64,000 nucleotides of DNA from Oscheius onirici. Its lineage: Eukaryota > Nematoda > Chromadorea > Rhabditida > Rhabditidae. The translations under genes were made by a program, and so were the position numbers. Below, in pieces: positions 1 through 11,168 of this stretch; within the stretch, counting starts at the first letter, position 1, and the number at the start of each line of letters is the position of its first letter. Location: NCBI GenBank assembly GCA_932521025.1, contig OW051468.1, forward strand, positions 3,534,064 through 3,598,063, read 5' to 3'. Below the pieces are notes generated by a model, which saw only the letters and a list, made by a program, of their open reading frames with translations, searched no databases and was not told where the DNA came from.

Positions 1-122
1 TGTACATAACGGCATATTCTTGAACATACATTATTCGATTGCATATTTCTGTTCTCCATTTACTTTGTTCTCATCACAAATCTAACTAGTGCAGTTCATT
101 TTAGGTATAAACAGATTTTAAG

Positions 123-3100
123 ATGGAATCGGACGCTCCGTCAAGACTTGAAGGGTTCAACGACCAAGTCGGTGGACTCATTATTAGGAAGAAGGGCGGA
201 TCACATCATCATCACGATTCGGACAACAGGTTAGCTATTCCCTATAGAACTATCAGGTGGGAGCAAAAGTTCGGATATTTTTGGTCATAACTGTTTTCCC
301 TTCCAACCAAATCGGGTTTTCTTTTTTTTTTTAGAAAGAAAGGGCTAGGTTAGCTCTATTTGATGGACTATAGTGTTCAGAGCCCTTAGTTGAAAAATTT
401 CGAGCACCAGTTCAAAAGATGAAATTTAGAACGCACTTTTAGTTCCAGCGGGCCCCAAAAAGCATATTTTCAGAAACTGCCAGCATAGTTTTATTGCGCT
501 GAACAAATTATGTTGCCAGCCGCGACCCGATTCCTCAGAAATTTTTCCTCGCTGAGATACAGAGGGTCAAAGTTGCGAAAGTGACCAACTTCGGAGGCAT
601 GCACAGCGCTTATCAAATCGAATTGAACAAATCGGCCGATGCACCTTGAAAGAGCTCAATCTGGGCTACAAAATCTTGTATAGAGCAGAAAATGCCCAGT
701 TGAAAATTTTCGAGAAACGCGACTTCCAAAATCGGCGTTCTTCACCATGATGGGGGATATCATGGAACAGCAAAAAATTAACTTCATTGTATTGAGCAGA
801 ATATGAGCAGAAAACGCATACACTTAAACCAGAAGACTGAAAAGTTCTCTAGAAGCAAAATGATGCATTTCTTTTTCGAAAATTTTCAGAATTTTTCACC
901 TAAGGGCTCTGAACACTATAGTCCATCAAATAGCTAACCAAGCCCTTTTCTAAAAAAAAACCCGATTTGGTTGGAAGGGAAAAAAGTTATGACCAAAAGT
1001 ATCCGAACTTTTGCTCTCACCTGATAGTTCTGGTGAGTTTTGTCAATGTTTTATTTGTAATATGGAAGGTTCAAAACAATCGTATTCAGATCCCACTTCG
1101 GTCTGGACAAACTTGCCCGCGAGAAGAAGGAAGACGACAATTCAAGGAAGAGAAAGGTCGATGAGACGCCCGACCACGGCCTGTCCGACAGTGTTCGACG
1201 CGGAATAGAAAAGTATCCTTTCCGTATTCATTTATTAAAATATCCTTCAGCTATCACAGCAAGCACTCTCGAGAAGGCCGTCGTGGATTGGAATACGACT
1301 CGCGAGAGAAAAGAGATCGAAGGGACGACAGACGGGACAGAGATCGTGACCGAAATGGACGAAAATACGTCGAGACGCCAAAGTTTAAGGTACTTTCCAT
1401 TTTGAATCAATAACAACTGTATTTAGATTCCGAACACGCCATCAAATAACAGCTGGGATATGGACAAGGATACGAGAAGGACACGACGATCAGAATGGGA
1501 TACACCAACTCCGTCGGCGGGAAAAAGAGGCGCTTACGACTACACCGAACGCAGTGTTCGAAGCATCTACCAGAGCGAGAGACGACGACAGGACGATCGT
1601 CGTGTCAATCGGAGCAGACGTCCAGAAGACACGGTTCGGTCGTTGAGAGATGACCCGGTGCCCCATTTCCAAGACGACAATGAACGGCTGGAATGGGAAG
1701 AAGAACAGAAGATGCTCGATCGGGAGTGGTATGACAACGATGGCGGCTATGATGACGAGTACAATCCTTTTGCCAAGGTTCTCTTTCTAATGGTTTTTTA
1801 AGTAAACAACGGATTTAGGTCAGCGAAGAATTTGTGGAGAAGAGAGAAAAACAATGGGTGGAAAAAACGTCAAAGCCGCGTCTCACAGTCCGACAGCAGC
1901 AGATCAAGCGAGAAAATGAAATGTGGGAGAATAATCGTCTCCATCGATCAGGTACACTTATTCTTTTTGATGCAGAAAAGTAAGAAGAATTTAGGAATTG
2001 TAACTCAGCTCGGTGATCACAGTTTCGTCGACGATGAGACTGACGAGAATCGAGTCCATCTGCTCGTCCACAACATGGTTCCGCCCTTTTTGGACGGTCG
2101 AATCGTCTTCACGAAACAAGCTAAGCCTGTGTTGCCCGTCGTCGACACCACCTGTGATATGGCCGTGGCTGCTGCCCGAGGAAGCAAAGTCGTCCGTCAG
2201 TTCCGCGAGCAAGAGGATCGAAAGAAGAGTCAGGACAAGCACTGGGAGCTGGCTGGAAGTAATCTCGGAAATCTGATGGGAATCAAGGAGAAACCCGACG
2301 ATCAGGGCGATCCGGATGACGACGAAGGCGGCAATTACAAAGAGTCGCATCAGTTTGCCAGTCACATGAAAGATACCGAAGCTGTGTCGGATTTCGCCTT
2401 GGAAAAGTCCATCAAAGTACAGTTGTTGGTCTCTCTAACATAATTAAAAGAAAATTACAGCAACAACGCGAGTATCTGCCAGTTTTCGCTGTCCGTCAAG
2501 CACTGATGCGAGTAATTCGAGAGAATTCGGTGATTGTCGTCGTCGGAGAGACCGGATCCGGAAAGACTACCCAGTTGGCCCAGTATCTTCTGGAAGACGG
2601 TTTCGGAGAGTCCGGGATGATCGGATGTACCCAGCCGCGCCGTGTTGCTGCCATGAGTGTCGCCAAACGTGTAGCCGACGAGATGGGAGTCGAACTCGGC
2701 CAGGATTGTGGTTATGCCATCCGTTTCGAAGACTGTACCTCGGAAAAAACCATTCTCAAGTACATGACCGACGGAATCCTGCTCCGAGAATGTCTTGGCG
2801 AGCCAGATCTCGATCAGTATTCGGCTATCATAATGGACGAAGCTCACGAGCGATCTCTCAACACGGACGTCCTGTTCGGTCTCCTACGGGACGTCGTCTC
2901 ACGTCGAACTGATCTCAAGCTGATTGTGACCTCGGCCACCATGGATGCCGATAAATTTGCCAATTTTTTCGGCGGCAGTTGTCCCACGTTCACCATTCCG
3001 GGAAGAACATTCCCTGTCGAGACTTTCCATGCCCGATCTCCAGTCGAGGATTACGTTGAAGCGGCTGTAAAACAGGCTGTGACGATTCATCTTGGTGGAA

Positions 3101-4738
3101 TGGACGGAGATGTTCTCATATTCATGCCCGGTCAAGAAGATATTGAGGTCATTTTTCCTATTTTTTGTGAATAAAAGACATTTTTCAGGTGACTTGTCAG
3201 CTGATCAAACAGCGTCTGAGTGAACTAGACGAGGCTCCACCACTGGCCGTCTTGCCCATCTATTCGCAACTTCCCAGCGATCTACAGGCCAAGATTTTTC
3301 AAAGAGCTCCGGGCGGTATGAGAAAATGCGTCGTGGCCACGAATATTGCCGAAACTTCGCTCACACTCGACGGTATTCTCTTCGTAATCGATCCCGGCTT
3401 CTGCAAGCTGAAAGTCTTCAATCCGAGAATTGGTATGGACGCTCTACAGGTATTTTCATGCTTTTATATAATAACATGATGATTCAGATCTTCCCGGTGT
3501 CACAGGCCTCGGCCAATCAGAGAAAAGGACGTGCCGGAAGAACCGGCCCCGGCCAATGTTTCCGTCTGTACACCGAACGTCAATACAAGGACGAGATGCT
3601 TCTTTCGACGGTTCCCGAAATTCAAAGAACCAATCTCTCCAACGTAGTCCTTCTTCTCAAATCACTTGGCGTTGAAGATCTTCTGAGTTTCCATTTCATG
3701 GACGCGCCTCCACAAGACAACATGCTCAATTCAATGTATCAGCTCTGGACTCTTGGCGCACTGAATAACACTGGCGGACTGACTGATCTCGGCAGAAAAA
3801 TGGTCGAATTCCCACTAGATCCGACACTGTCGAAAATGCTCATCGTATCCAAAGAAATGGGCTGTTCCGACGAGGTTTGTCCATTACTAACTCGTTTGCA
3901 TATGACGTTGTTTCAGATCCTAACAATTGTTTCCATGCTTTCTGTCCCCGCCATTTTCTTCCGTCCCAAAGGCCGCGAAGAGGAATCTGACGCGAAAAAG
4001 GAGAAATTCCAAGTCCCCGAATCGGATCATTTGACCTTCCTGAACGTCTATCTTCAGTGGAGACAGCACAAGTATTCGGCCAAATGGTGTGCTGACAACT
4101 ATCTTCATGCCAAAGCTCTCAAAAAGGCTTGTTTTATCTACGCCCGTAAAACATCTTTTTTTCAGGTCAGAGAAGTCCGTGCCCAGCTCAAAGAAATTAT
4201 GGTCGAGCAGAAGATTGACATTATCTCAACTGGCAGTGAGTGGGATGTCGTCAGAAGATGCATATCTTCGGCCTATTTCCACAACGCCGGTCGACTGAAG
4301 GGTATCGGAGAATATGTCAATGTCAGAACGGGAATCCCCTGCTTCCTTCATCCAACTTCTGCTCTTTTCGGAATGGGTTTCATGCCTGATTATGTGGTCA
4401 GTTTCTCTATCTTTTCGCCTATAACTCAAATTCAGGTGTATCACGAGCTGATTATGACGACAAAAGAGTACATGCAGTGTGTGACAGCTGTCGACGCTGT
4501 CTGGCTGGCCGAACAGGGTCCGATGTTCTACTCTGTCAAGGAATCCAAACAGACGCGAGCCGATAAACGAATGGAATCCATTCGGACGGCCGAGAGTATG
4601 GAGGAGGAGATGCGCGAGGCTCAGAAAGAAATGGAGCGAAAGAAGGAAGAGAGTGAACGCGAATTCAAGAGGCCGCAGAGCATACGGATGGCAGATGTCG
4701 GTGTTCGGTCCGTTCGATCTCAACGATTCGGAATGTGA
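123..4738 (+). CDS. mog-1: DEAH-box pre-mRNA splicing helicase PRP16/DHX38
   Basis: ATP-dependent RNA helicase that remodels the spliceosome for the second transesterification step; nuclear. Exons read 123-229, 1090-1212, then about nine more joined by 35-55 base introns. The N-terminus keeps the family's 'GGLIIRKK' and 'FGLDKLA' segments and an Arg/Asp-rich stretch. The core has Walker A GETGSGKT (near 2548), DEAH (near 2838), SAT (near 2932) and motif [14 protein letters not shown] (near 3520), followed by winged-helix and OB regions ending in a charged coiled tail. The start is the first ATG in frame with the conserved N-terminus. Intron 1 is the only long one, because it houses a hairpin element. 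The order matches PRP16 rather than PRP2 or PRP22 because of the Arg-rich N-terminus. Confidence 0.95.
246..1031. mobile_element. Foldback (MITE-like) element in mog-1 intron 1
   Basis: Left end AGAACTATCAGGTGGGAGC and right end GCTCTCACCTGATAGTTCT are inverted. The inverted match runs on through 'AAAAGTTCGGATA', 'CCAACCAAATCGGG' and 'TTTGATGGACTATAGTGTTC' for about 140 bases per arm. It fills almost all of the 860-base first intron. No clear target duplication is visible at the chosen ends, and no coding frame is inside. Confidence 0.8.
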
Positions 4739-4881
4739 TAGACTTGTTTGTATTTTGCAGTTAGCTTCCCCTCGTATAAATTATTGTAAGCACATCCTGA
4801 GACAGATGTTTTCTAAAATGTCTGAAGGAAGGAGGAAAATCACACACAACGAAAAACTTAATTTGTACCCGATTTATTCTA

Positions 4882-5453
4882 GTCTGTTCACAAAAAACTA
4901 CCAAATCGCGGATGTTCGCGGGCATTTTGCCCGCGAATTCAAACAGCTAAAAATTAGCTCGGGAATTTCCCTTCAGTTGAAATTTGCGGCTTTCGCTTGA
5001 TGTTTTCCGTATATTTTACCTCTTATCAACGTAATAACGTAGCATACGTACCAGTCTTGAAGAAAACGTGTAAGGTGAACACGTGCGAGCAATATAAAGG
5101 ATTGTTTTGTCATTCGTAGCTTTTGATGAACTCCGAGAGTTCTGACAGTCTAATTCAACCCATGAAGGGTATGACCTTCTTGTTTGGTGATAGCAGAGCA
5201 TGAAACCTGGCGAAAATAAGGTTTCTCGGAATTCATGGGATCTTTCTGTGATTTACAAATTTGTATGTCATTTTTCTTGAACAATGCTGCTTTTTTCGTT
5301 GTTAGAAGAACACAATGGACGTAAACCTGCAGAAATTACCAAAAAACGATGCAAATAAAGTCCAACAAAAAGCGAAAATTCAATATAGTTGTTTGAATCC
5401 GCGGGCAAAATGCCCGCGAACATCTGCGATTTGGTAGTTTTTTGTGAACAGAC
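4882..5453. mobile_element. TA-flanked foldback element A
   Basis: Inverted ends GTCTGTTCACAAAAAACTAC and its complement at 5434-5453 continue into 'CAAATCGC.GATGTTCGCGGG'. Internally there is a second palindrome, GCGGGCATTTTGCCCGC. A TA lies at each border (4880-4881 and 5454-5455), as expected of Tc1/mariner-type targets. Non-coding. Confidence 0.85.
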
Positions 5454-5457
5454 TATA

Positions 5458-5922
5458 CGTGTGGAAGGAATAAACGCCCCCCCCCCTCAGACACTCAAAC
5501 ATTCGCTCCTAAACTTTTTTTACATTTGCCCTAAAACACCAGATGGAAGTGCCGAAAAGAGGCAAAAAAAACTGGGATTCCAGAGGCTTCGAAAAATGAA
5601 AAAAAAGTTTATATCCGATGGCTTGGTCTGATATTGTGCAGCGATATATAGCCTCATATGTGATGCATGCCATAGGCTATAGAACAAGTCGATACGTTAT
5701 CCTCAAAAAAAGTTATGGGTCCGACAGTGCCGCGAGGTCGACCCCAAAAAGTGATAGAAACGACCTATCTCCGCCATAGAAAAAAGAAAATGCAAATTGG
5801 CTGAAATTTTGTGGGGAAGTTGGGCCGTACTACCCCTTCCTGCGAAATTTTGGTGGCATTTGGATGAAAAACAAAAATTTTAGAAAAGGGGGGGGGAGGG
5901 AGGCGTTTATTCCTACCACACG
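5458..5922. mobile_element. TA-flanked foldback element B, abutting element A
   Basis: Inverted ends CGTGTGGAAGGAATAAACGC and GCGTTTATTCCTACCACACG, each followed inward by a C- or G-tract, with TA at 5456-5457 and 5923-5924. It directly adjoins element A (GAC-TATA-CGTG). An internal block near 5705-5740 (AAAAAGTTATG..GTCCGACAGTGCCG) recurs inside the hAT-like element at 59.3-61.6 kb. Confidence 0.85.
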
Positions 5923-5954
5923 TAATACAAATGTACAACCTCTGATAAAAGAAC

Positions 5955-7759
5955 CTAATCATCGCGAATGTGAAGATCTTCGCCGTGGGGAAGAGGTGTG
6001 AAATAGCGTTCGACGTCCTCGTCCGAGATGTCATCCAAGCTGGCCGGATTCCACTTGGGATTGCGGTCCTTATCAATCAGAACTGAATTTCGTCGTTTCA
6101 AATAGAAAAAGAAGGAATCCTACTTGCTCTACATCCTTCGTGGAAGTCGCTAGCGGCCAAGAACCGCTGAGTTAGTCGGTATTCCATCGTGAAGATTTTC
6201 GAAAAACTCATTTTGGCGCCAGAAGTAATCTGTTTGTGAGTCACTTTCAACGAGGTCGGACTCATTTTCGACAGTTCGTGCAGCTGTTTCTGCGACCATT
6301 CAGAGCCGTCCTTTTTTAAATTGTCGATGATCTTTTCAATTGATCTGGAAGTTGTTTTTGTCTTTTATAAAAGAAGTTACTTGGCATGGAAACATTTTCG
6401 GATAATGGGCAGTTCGGCCTCCAATGAGAATCTGGGCACATCGTCGGATTCCATGCTGCGAATAACTTCTTCGACTGACCGATCGTCGATGTTTTCCATC
6501 GACAGAAGGAGCTTCTCCAGCTCTGGCAGCTTCTCAGAGGGAAGCTGAAAATAATTGGTAATACTATAGCAGGCACCCCGTCCATTCAAATATTTTGGCG
6601 CGCAAGCCATAAATTGACTAAATTCGCGTTTTTAACCATTTTTACAGTATTATTTCACGTTCTAGCTGCTTTTATCGAACGCAGCATCAAAAACTACCCC
6701 TTGGGTGATTGTCCAATCGAATAAAATAGTGAAAAATCTTGAGAAACTCTCGGGGGGTGCAATATGTTAGCGATGTTGCTTATTCTGAAGTATTTCGCCT
6801 AATTTTTCAAGTATTTCGGCATCCTAGGGGTTATAATTGGCGCCGAGTTCGATAAACACATCTAGAACGTGAAAAAATAACGGAAAAGTGGTGAAAATCC
6901 CGATTTCACACATTGCGCGCCAAAATATTTGAATGGAGGGGGGGGGGGTGCCTGCTCTAGTATTACCAAATAATTTTATCACGAAAAATAGAAACGAACG
7001 TAGTGATTGGCCAATCCGACGTGGAAAGCATCGGCTCCTTTGAGCCGGTAGCCAGTAAGTGCCAGGAACATTCCGAGATTGTGCTTCAGTCTGGAAAGAA
7101 AGTAGGATCCGCCGACGTCGGGAAACAGTCCCAGAGCCGTTTCTGGCATTGCCAACAGGGTCCTTTCGGTCGAAACACGGAAACGACCATTTACGGAGAG
7201 TCCACATCCTCCGCCCATGACAATTCCGTCGATAAAGGCGATATAGGGCTTTGAGAGAGTTCCAATCAGATGATTTAGCAGGTATTCTTCGCGGAAAAAG
7301 TCCTTATGAATCGTCGAGGTTTCGTTTCCATTCTGGACTTCTTTAGCAGCCTTGCAAACGGCTAAAAACATTTTTCTAGAAAAGAACGTCTAAACATTAC
7401 CTAGAACATCGCCTCCGGCACAAAAGGCCTTTTCACCAGCTCCCTTCACAATAACCATCTGGACGTCGGTCGCGTTGTTCCATTGCTGAATGTTGTAGTT
7501 TTAAGCAAAACGATGCCAAACATACAGCCAGTTTCGGGTTTAACTCGCGAACCATGGACAGATTCAGGGCATTCAGAGCCTTGGGCCGGTTGAGAGTGAC
7601 TACACGCTTCTGACCGTGTTTCTCGAAGATGACTTCTGGCCTAGTCGATAAATGAAATGAGTGGACCATCTAAGAGGAGAAACTAAGCAAAATAGTAGAA
7701 TTACTGACCGGACAGACTTTTCTAGCTAGCGTGGTCGTAAACCGCTTGGCGACGACCAT
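5955..7759 (-). CDS. hach-1: 3-hydroxyisobutyryl-CoA hydrolase (HIBCH), mitochondrial
   Basis: Hydrolyses 3-hydroxyisobutyryl-CoA in valine degradation in the mitochondrial matrix. The first exon encodes a basic presequence ([15 protein letters not shown]). Crotonase-fold motifs follow: 'KAFCAGGD', '[15 protein letters not shown]' (oxyanion loop), '[15 protein letters not shown]' with the catalytic Glu/Asp pair, and '[11 protein letters not shown]'. The C-terminus '[16 protein letters not shown]' is HIBCH-specific and separates it from enoyl-CoA hydratases. Seven or so exons; the intron near 6552-6996 contains a foldback element. All recognised catalytic residues are present. Confidence 0.93.
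6555..6969. mobile_element. Foldback element in HIBCH intron, core-module carrier
   Basis: Inverted ends TTGGTAATACTATAGCAGGC and GCCTGCTCTAGTATTACCAA, followed inward by C/G runs and TCCATTCAAATATTTTGGCG. Inner arms carry TTCTAGCTGCTTTTATCGAA (about 6660) and its inverted partner (about 6845-6866), the same module as in the elements at 10.05, 17.5 and 60.6 kb. The flanks AATAA/AATAATT may be part of a target duplication. Confidence 0.8.
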
Positions 7760-8112
7760 ATCTACGACCTTTTTTGTGGAAATAAATACTAGAAGCGAGG
7801 TACCAAACGAATATGATCGATCTGTGATACAACAGTCATGCGTTTGTACGTTTATTTCGTCGTTCAAATTATAAACAAAGGCAACACGTCCAAAAAGAAG
7901 TACATGACTTGCGGACGTGAGAAATCCGTAAGCAAAATGGAGCAAAAAAAAGGAAGGGGCACTCGGGACACAATTAAACGGACTACATGTACTAATATTT
8001 GAAAGAGTGCACCGGGGTGAAGAGGGAGACGGGGTAAGGAACATTAGATCTAAAAGAAACAAAAGCTATTACACGAGCCACGTTTCGGGGATTGGTAGCC
8101 TTCGGAGATACT

Positions 8113-9051
8113 TCAAGAGATTAGAACTTTCTGCCCGAACAGTTCCGTGAGAAGTTGAGCAGCCTGCTCCCGGGGGATCTAAGTCAACACTTCAGTAGCC
8201 AGTTCCAAGGTACCCCACGTGGGATTCACTTCAAGGCACCCCACGCAGAACCCCGTGGAGTCAAAAATGCATAGAAAAACCACCCCACGGGGTACATCGT
8301 GGGATCCCGTGGAGTGAATCCCACGCGGGGTACCTTCAAACTGGCCACAGAAAATAATAAACAGGGACAACGAACCGAGTGAGGGGTTGTCTGCGTTGCT
8401 TGTTCCTTTAAGGTTTTTCGATCAGTCTCTACGTAGACGGACTTCATCGTAGGCGGCCTAGGCTCAGGCATCTCAGGAACGCTGTTGTAGATGTTGGCAT
8501 CCATCGACGCTTCCAACGTAGTACGACTCATACCGGCGTCTGGGAAGTAGGGAGGAAGTCCATTGGGATGTCTAATTGTAAGACTAAGCTATTTGAATTC
8601 AGTATAAAAAAAGTACCTGAATGGAGGAGGATAACTCGTCTGGGGAGCCAGTCCAGGCGGGAAGAAGAACGGTGGCTGCATGGGATTCATCTGTGGCGGA
8701 GGAGGTTGCACATTCGGCATTCCGATCGCATTATCGAACGTTGTCAAGTTGGAGAAAACGAAGGGAACCTGAAGAATTTTGAAAGTTTACTAAGAAAAGT
8801 GTCATACCTTTCCTAGAACTCGATTCCATTCACCAAGCGGATGAAAAATCTCGTCCATTTCGGTTTTAATCATTAGGTTCTCCTTGAAGTAGCCCGATTT
8901 GACCCATTCCATCATCGACTGTCCATTAAATGGGCCTAAAATTGAGTGTTTAGATGTAGAAAATAAACTTGGACGAACCGTAAATATCGCCATCTGCAGC
9001 CTGATAATGCCAGAGCGTTTCTGTAGGAGAATTAGCTTTTGCGGCTACCAT
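8113..9051 (-). CDS. Small GYF-domain protein
   Basis: Five exons encode roughly 200 residues. The GYF signature is W-x-Y ('LWHYQAADGDIY'), 'GPFNGQSMMEW' and 'VKSGYF', a fold that binds proline-rich peptides. A Pro/Met-rich tract (PPPPQMNPMQPPFFFPPG) follows, then an acidic segment, and a last exon 'IPREQAAQLLTELFGQKVLIS'. The ATG lies just behind a TTTCAG, so a trans-spliced 5' end is likely. The last intron holds a 146-base CCCCACG-rich palindrome. It is much shorter than GIGYF/PERQ proteins, so a splicing or translational adaptor role is inferred only from the domain. Confidence 0.8.
8199..8344. mobile_element. Short CCCCACG-rich palindromic element
   Basis: The ends CCAGTTCCAAGGTACCCC and GGGGTACCTTCAAACTGG are inverted. 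Internal CCCCACG(T/C)GGGATTCACT units repeat in both orientations. It sits entirely inside the last intron of the GYF gene. The motif style matches the ends of the larger element at 39.4-40.5 kb. Confidence 0.7.
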
Positions 9052-9483
9052 CCCGTTGGCTGAAATTCTGAAAGACAAAATATGTTTATGTACAAACGAA
9101 AGCTCGATGAAATAGTAATTCAAAGCTGTGGAAAAGAGCTGCCGCAAAGATGAACGTGGACAATTGCGAATCGCCGTAAGACCACGGAAATGAGAGGCAA
9201 GTTCATTGTGAAATTGCTTTAATCACGAAATACAAAATAAAATTAAAGGGAAGTCGTGAGCTTTTTCATTTCAAATACAAAAGGAGCTCTGAAAGGCTAG
9301 TATCTTTAATCATTTCGACAAAAATGAATATAAAGGAAAACAACACAAACCGAAAACAAATTTACAGAAAGAAACGGAAAATGGTTTCGTAAAAAATTCT
9401 CGTCGTAACGAAAATGTGAACTTTTGCGTACAAACCGCTGGCGCGATTTCAAACAGCCTAAAATTTGATCAATGACTTGGGTG
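9052..9483. other. Intergenic stretch upstream of GYF gene
   Basis: AT-rich, with no convincing coding frame, RNA gene or repeat seen. It precedes the GYF gene's start and probably contains its promoter or outron. Confidence 0.4.
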
Positions 9484-10009
9484 CAGGCTTCTTGATTTTG
9501 AGGCGCCGCGCCGCAGGATTCGGCTCTGTATTATGGCGGCAATTTAAAAAAATTTGTACATTTCAGTTTTACGCTCTCAACGTATGGTTTTTTGCTTTTT
9601 CGGGGAATTTTTCCTTTTTTCTTCTTTTTTAGCTTTCTAAATATCTATTTTTAGTACAGCCAGCTGGATTTTACCATTTTCCGCCTTCAAGCAATTTCAC
9701 AAGATTTCGTCTAAATTTTTACTTTTTGCTCCATTCAACCTTTTTCACGTCTTGTACTAATAAAATTCGTGCATTTATCTAATACTGTTAGAAAACTGAG
9801 TTCCTGTATGAAAACTTTTTATTACCCTTTTAGATGAAAAAAAAAGAAAAAATTCCCCGAAAAAGCAAAAAAAAACATTACGATGAGAGCGTAAAACTGA
9901 AATGTACAAATTTTTTTAAATTGCCGCCAGAATACGGCCGAATCCTGCGGCGCGGCGCGTCTCTAGACCGGAGCGCTGAATTCTGCGGCGCAGCAAATCA
10001 ACAAGCCTG
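9484..10009. mobile_element. hAT-like foldback element C
   Basis: The ends CAGGCTTCTTGATTTTG and CAAATCAACAAGCCTG are inverted. Inner arms share GCGCCGCGCCGCAGGATTCG, TAAAAAAATTTGTACATTTC and 'GCTTTTTCGGGGAATTTTT'. The flanks CTTGGGTG and ATTGTGTG match at 6 of 8 positions, consistent with an aged 8-bp hAT duplication. Non-coding. Confidence 0.75.
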
Positions 10010-10051
10010 ATTGTGTGTTTTCTGGTCTCCTCATTGCTAATCGACTATAAG

Positions 10052-10454
10052 CAGGCTTGTTGATTTTGGGCCGCGCCCAGATTGGGCGGTATTTTCAAAA
10101 CAAAGCAGTTTTTGCATTTTTAAGTGCTTTATACTTATTTTTTCGTCTTCTAGGTGGTTTTAATCGATTCAGCGTGAAAAACTACCATAGAAACGACTAT
10201 TCCGGCAGAAAAAATTGAAGAGAATATGGAGAAAGGCAAAATGATTGAAAAACTTTTCGTCTATTTCTCCATATTTTCTCCTCATTTTTTTGCCGGAATA
10301 GTTGTTTCTAGTGTAGTTTTTCATGCTAAATCGATTAAAACTACCTAGAAGTCAAAAAAATGAGTATAAAGTACTTAAAAATGCAAAAACTGCTTTGTTT
10401 TGAAAATACCGCCCAATCTGGGCGCGGCCCGGCGGCCCAAAATCAACAAGCCTG
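10052..10454. mobile_element. hAT-like foldback element D, core-module carrier
   Basis: The ends CAGGCTTGTTGATTTTGGGC and its complement are inverted and continue through 'GGGCGGTATTTTCAAAACAA' and 'GCAGTTTTTGCATTTTTAAG'. Flanking octamers ACTATAAG and ACTATAAC differ by one base. Inner arms carry GGTTTTAATCGATTCAGCGT and CTATTCCGGCA at mirrored positions. Confidence 0.85.
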
Positions 10455-10581
10455 ACTATAACCCCCCAGGTATAGTGATTCTACCCCAACAGAATATCAT
10501 CAGATTTCACTTTATTTCGCCTCATTGCAGCAACTTGTCCAGATTGCAGCTATTTTTGTACTCTAATGCCTCTTTTGTTGT

Positions 10582-10602
10582 GTCGTGTCCAGCGAAGGAC
10601 AC
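10582..10602. promoter_or_regulatory. Perfect inverted repeat beside the peptide gene's TATA box
   Basis: TCGTGTCC-AGCGAA-GGACACGA forms an 8-bp perfect palindrome with a short spacer immediately 5' of GCTATATAAAC (about 10604-10614). That TATA-like box is about 35 bases upstream of the ATG at 10647. The spacing suits a core promoter with a dyad binding site next to it. Confidence 0.5.
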
Positions 10603-10646
10603 GAGCTATATAAACATCAAGTGGTCACTTATTCGACTTCTTCTCG

Positions 10647-11005
10647 ATGTCTTATTTCCTACTTCTCGTTATTTTGGCTTTGATTTCTTCCGTTTTTGCG
10701 GGGTGCTATCCAACTGGAGGCAGCTGTGTCCCGGAAAAGACGTATCAAACAAAAATCAAGTGGAAACATTGTCAGGAATACTGCAACAAGTGCAAAGTAA
10801 GTTATTTTCTTACAGAAAAAAACAACTCTTTTAGGGACTTTCTCACGGGGATTGTATGAAAAGTTTTTCAAAGCTTTGTAACGGAAAATGGCAATGCGAG
10901 TAAGTTTTAAAACGGCCTGTTCGCTGATTTTTCAGATGTTACGGGCATTCGATTCCTGCTGCTCGTCTTGCAATCGAAAAAGTCACATGTCTGCTAGGAA
11001 TCTAA
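10647..11005 (+). CDS. Secreted ten-cysteine peptide, macin-like antimicrobial candidate
   Basis: Three exons (10647-10796, 10835-10899, 10936-11005) encode 94 residues. Residues 1-18 are a strong signal peptide ending SSVFA. The mature part has ten cysteines at 20, 27, 42, 46, 49, 57, 65, 71, 73 and 90, giving C-x6-C-x14-C-x3-C-x2-C-x7-C-x7-C-x5-C-x-C-x16-C. The spacing and lysine-rich charge resemble the macin family (theromacin, neuromacin, hydramacin), which are innate-immune peptides of annelids, molluscs and cnidarians. Function is inferred from the pattern; another nematode cysteine-rich secreted peptide is possible. Promoter-like TATA at about 10605. Confidence 0.7.
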
Positions 11006-11168
11006 TGAAGAGAGGCAGTGACTATATTTATAAGACACACAGGGAGAAATATATAAATTGTAAGGCATAAAAGTACCAGCTTGAGGGCATTACAGATCAA
11101 TAAATAAGCTTAGGAGGGAAGGCAAATAAATTACAAGCAGTTACACCTACTAAAAGGGAGGGGATGAA

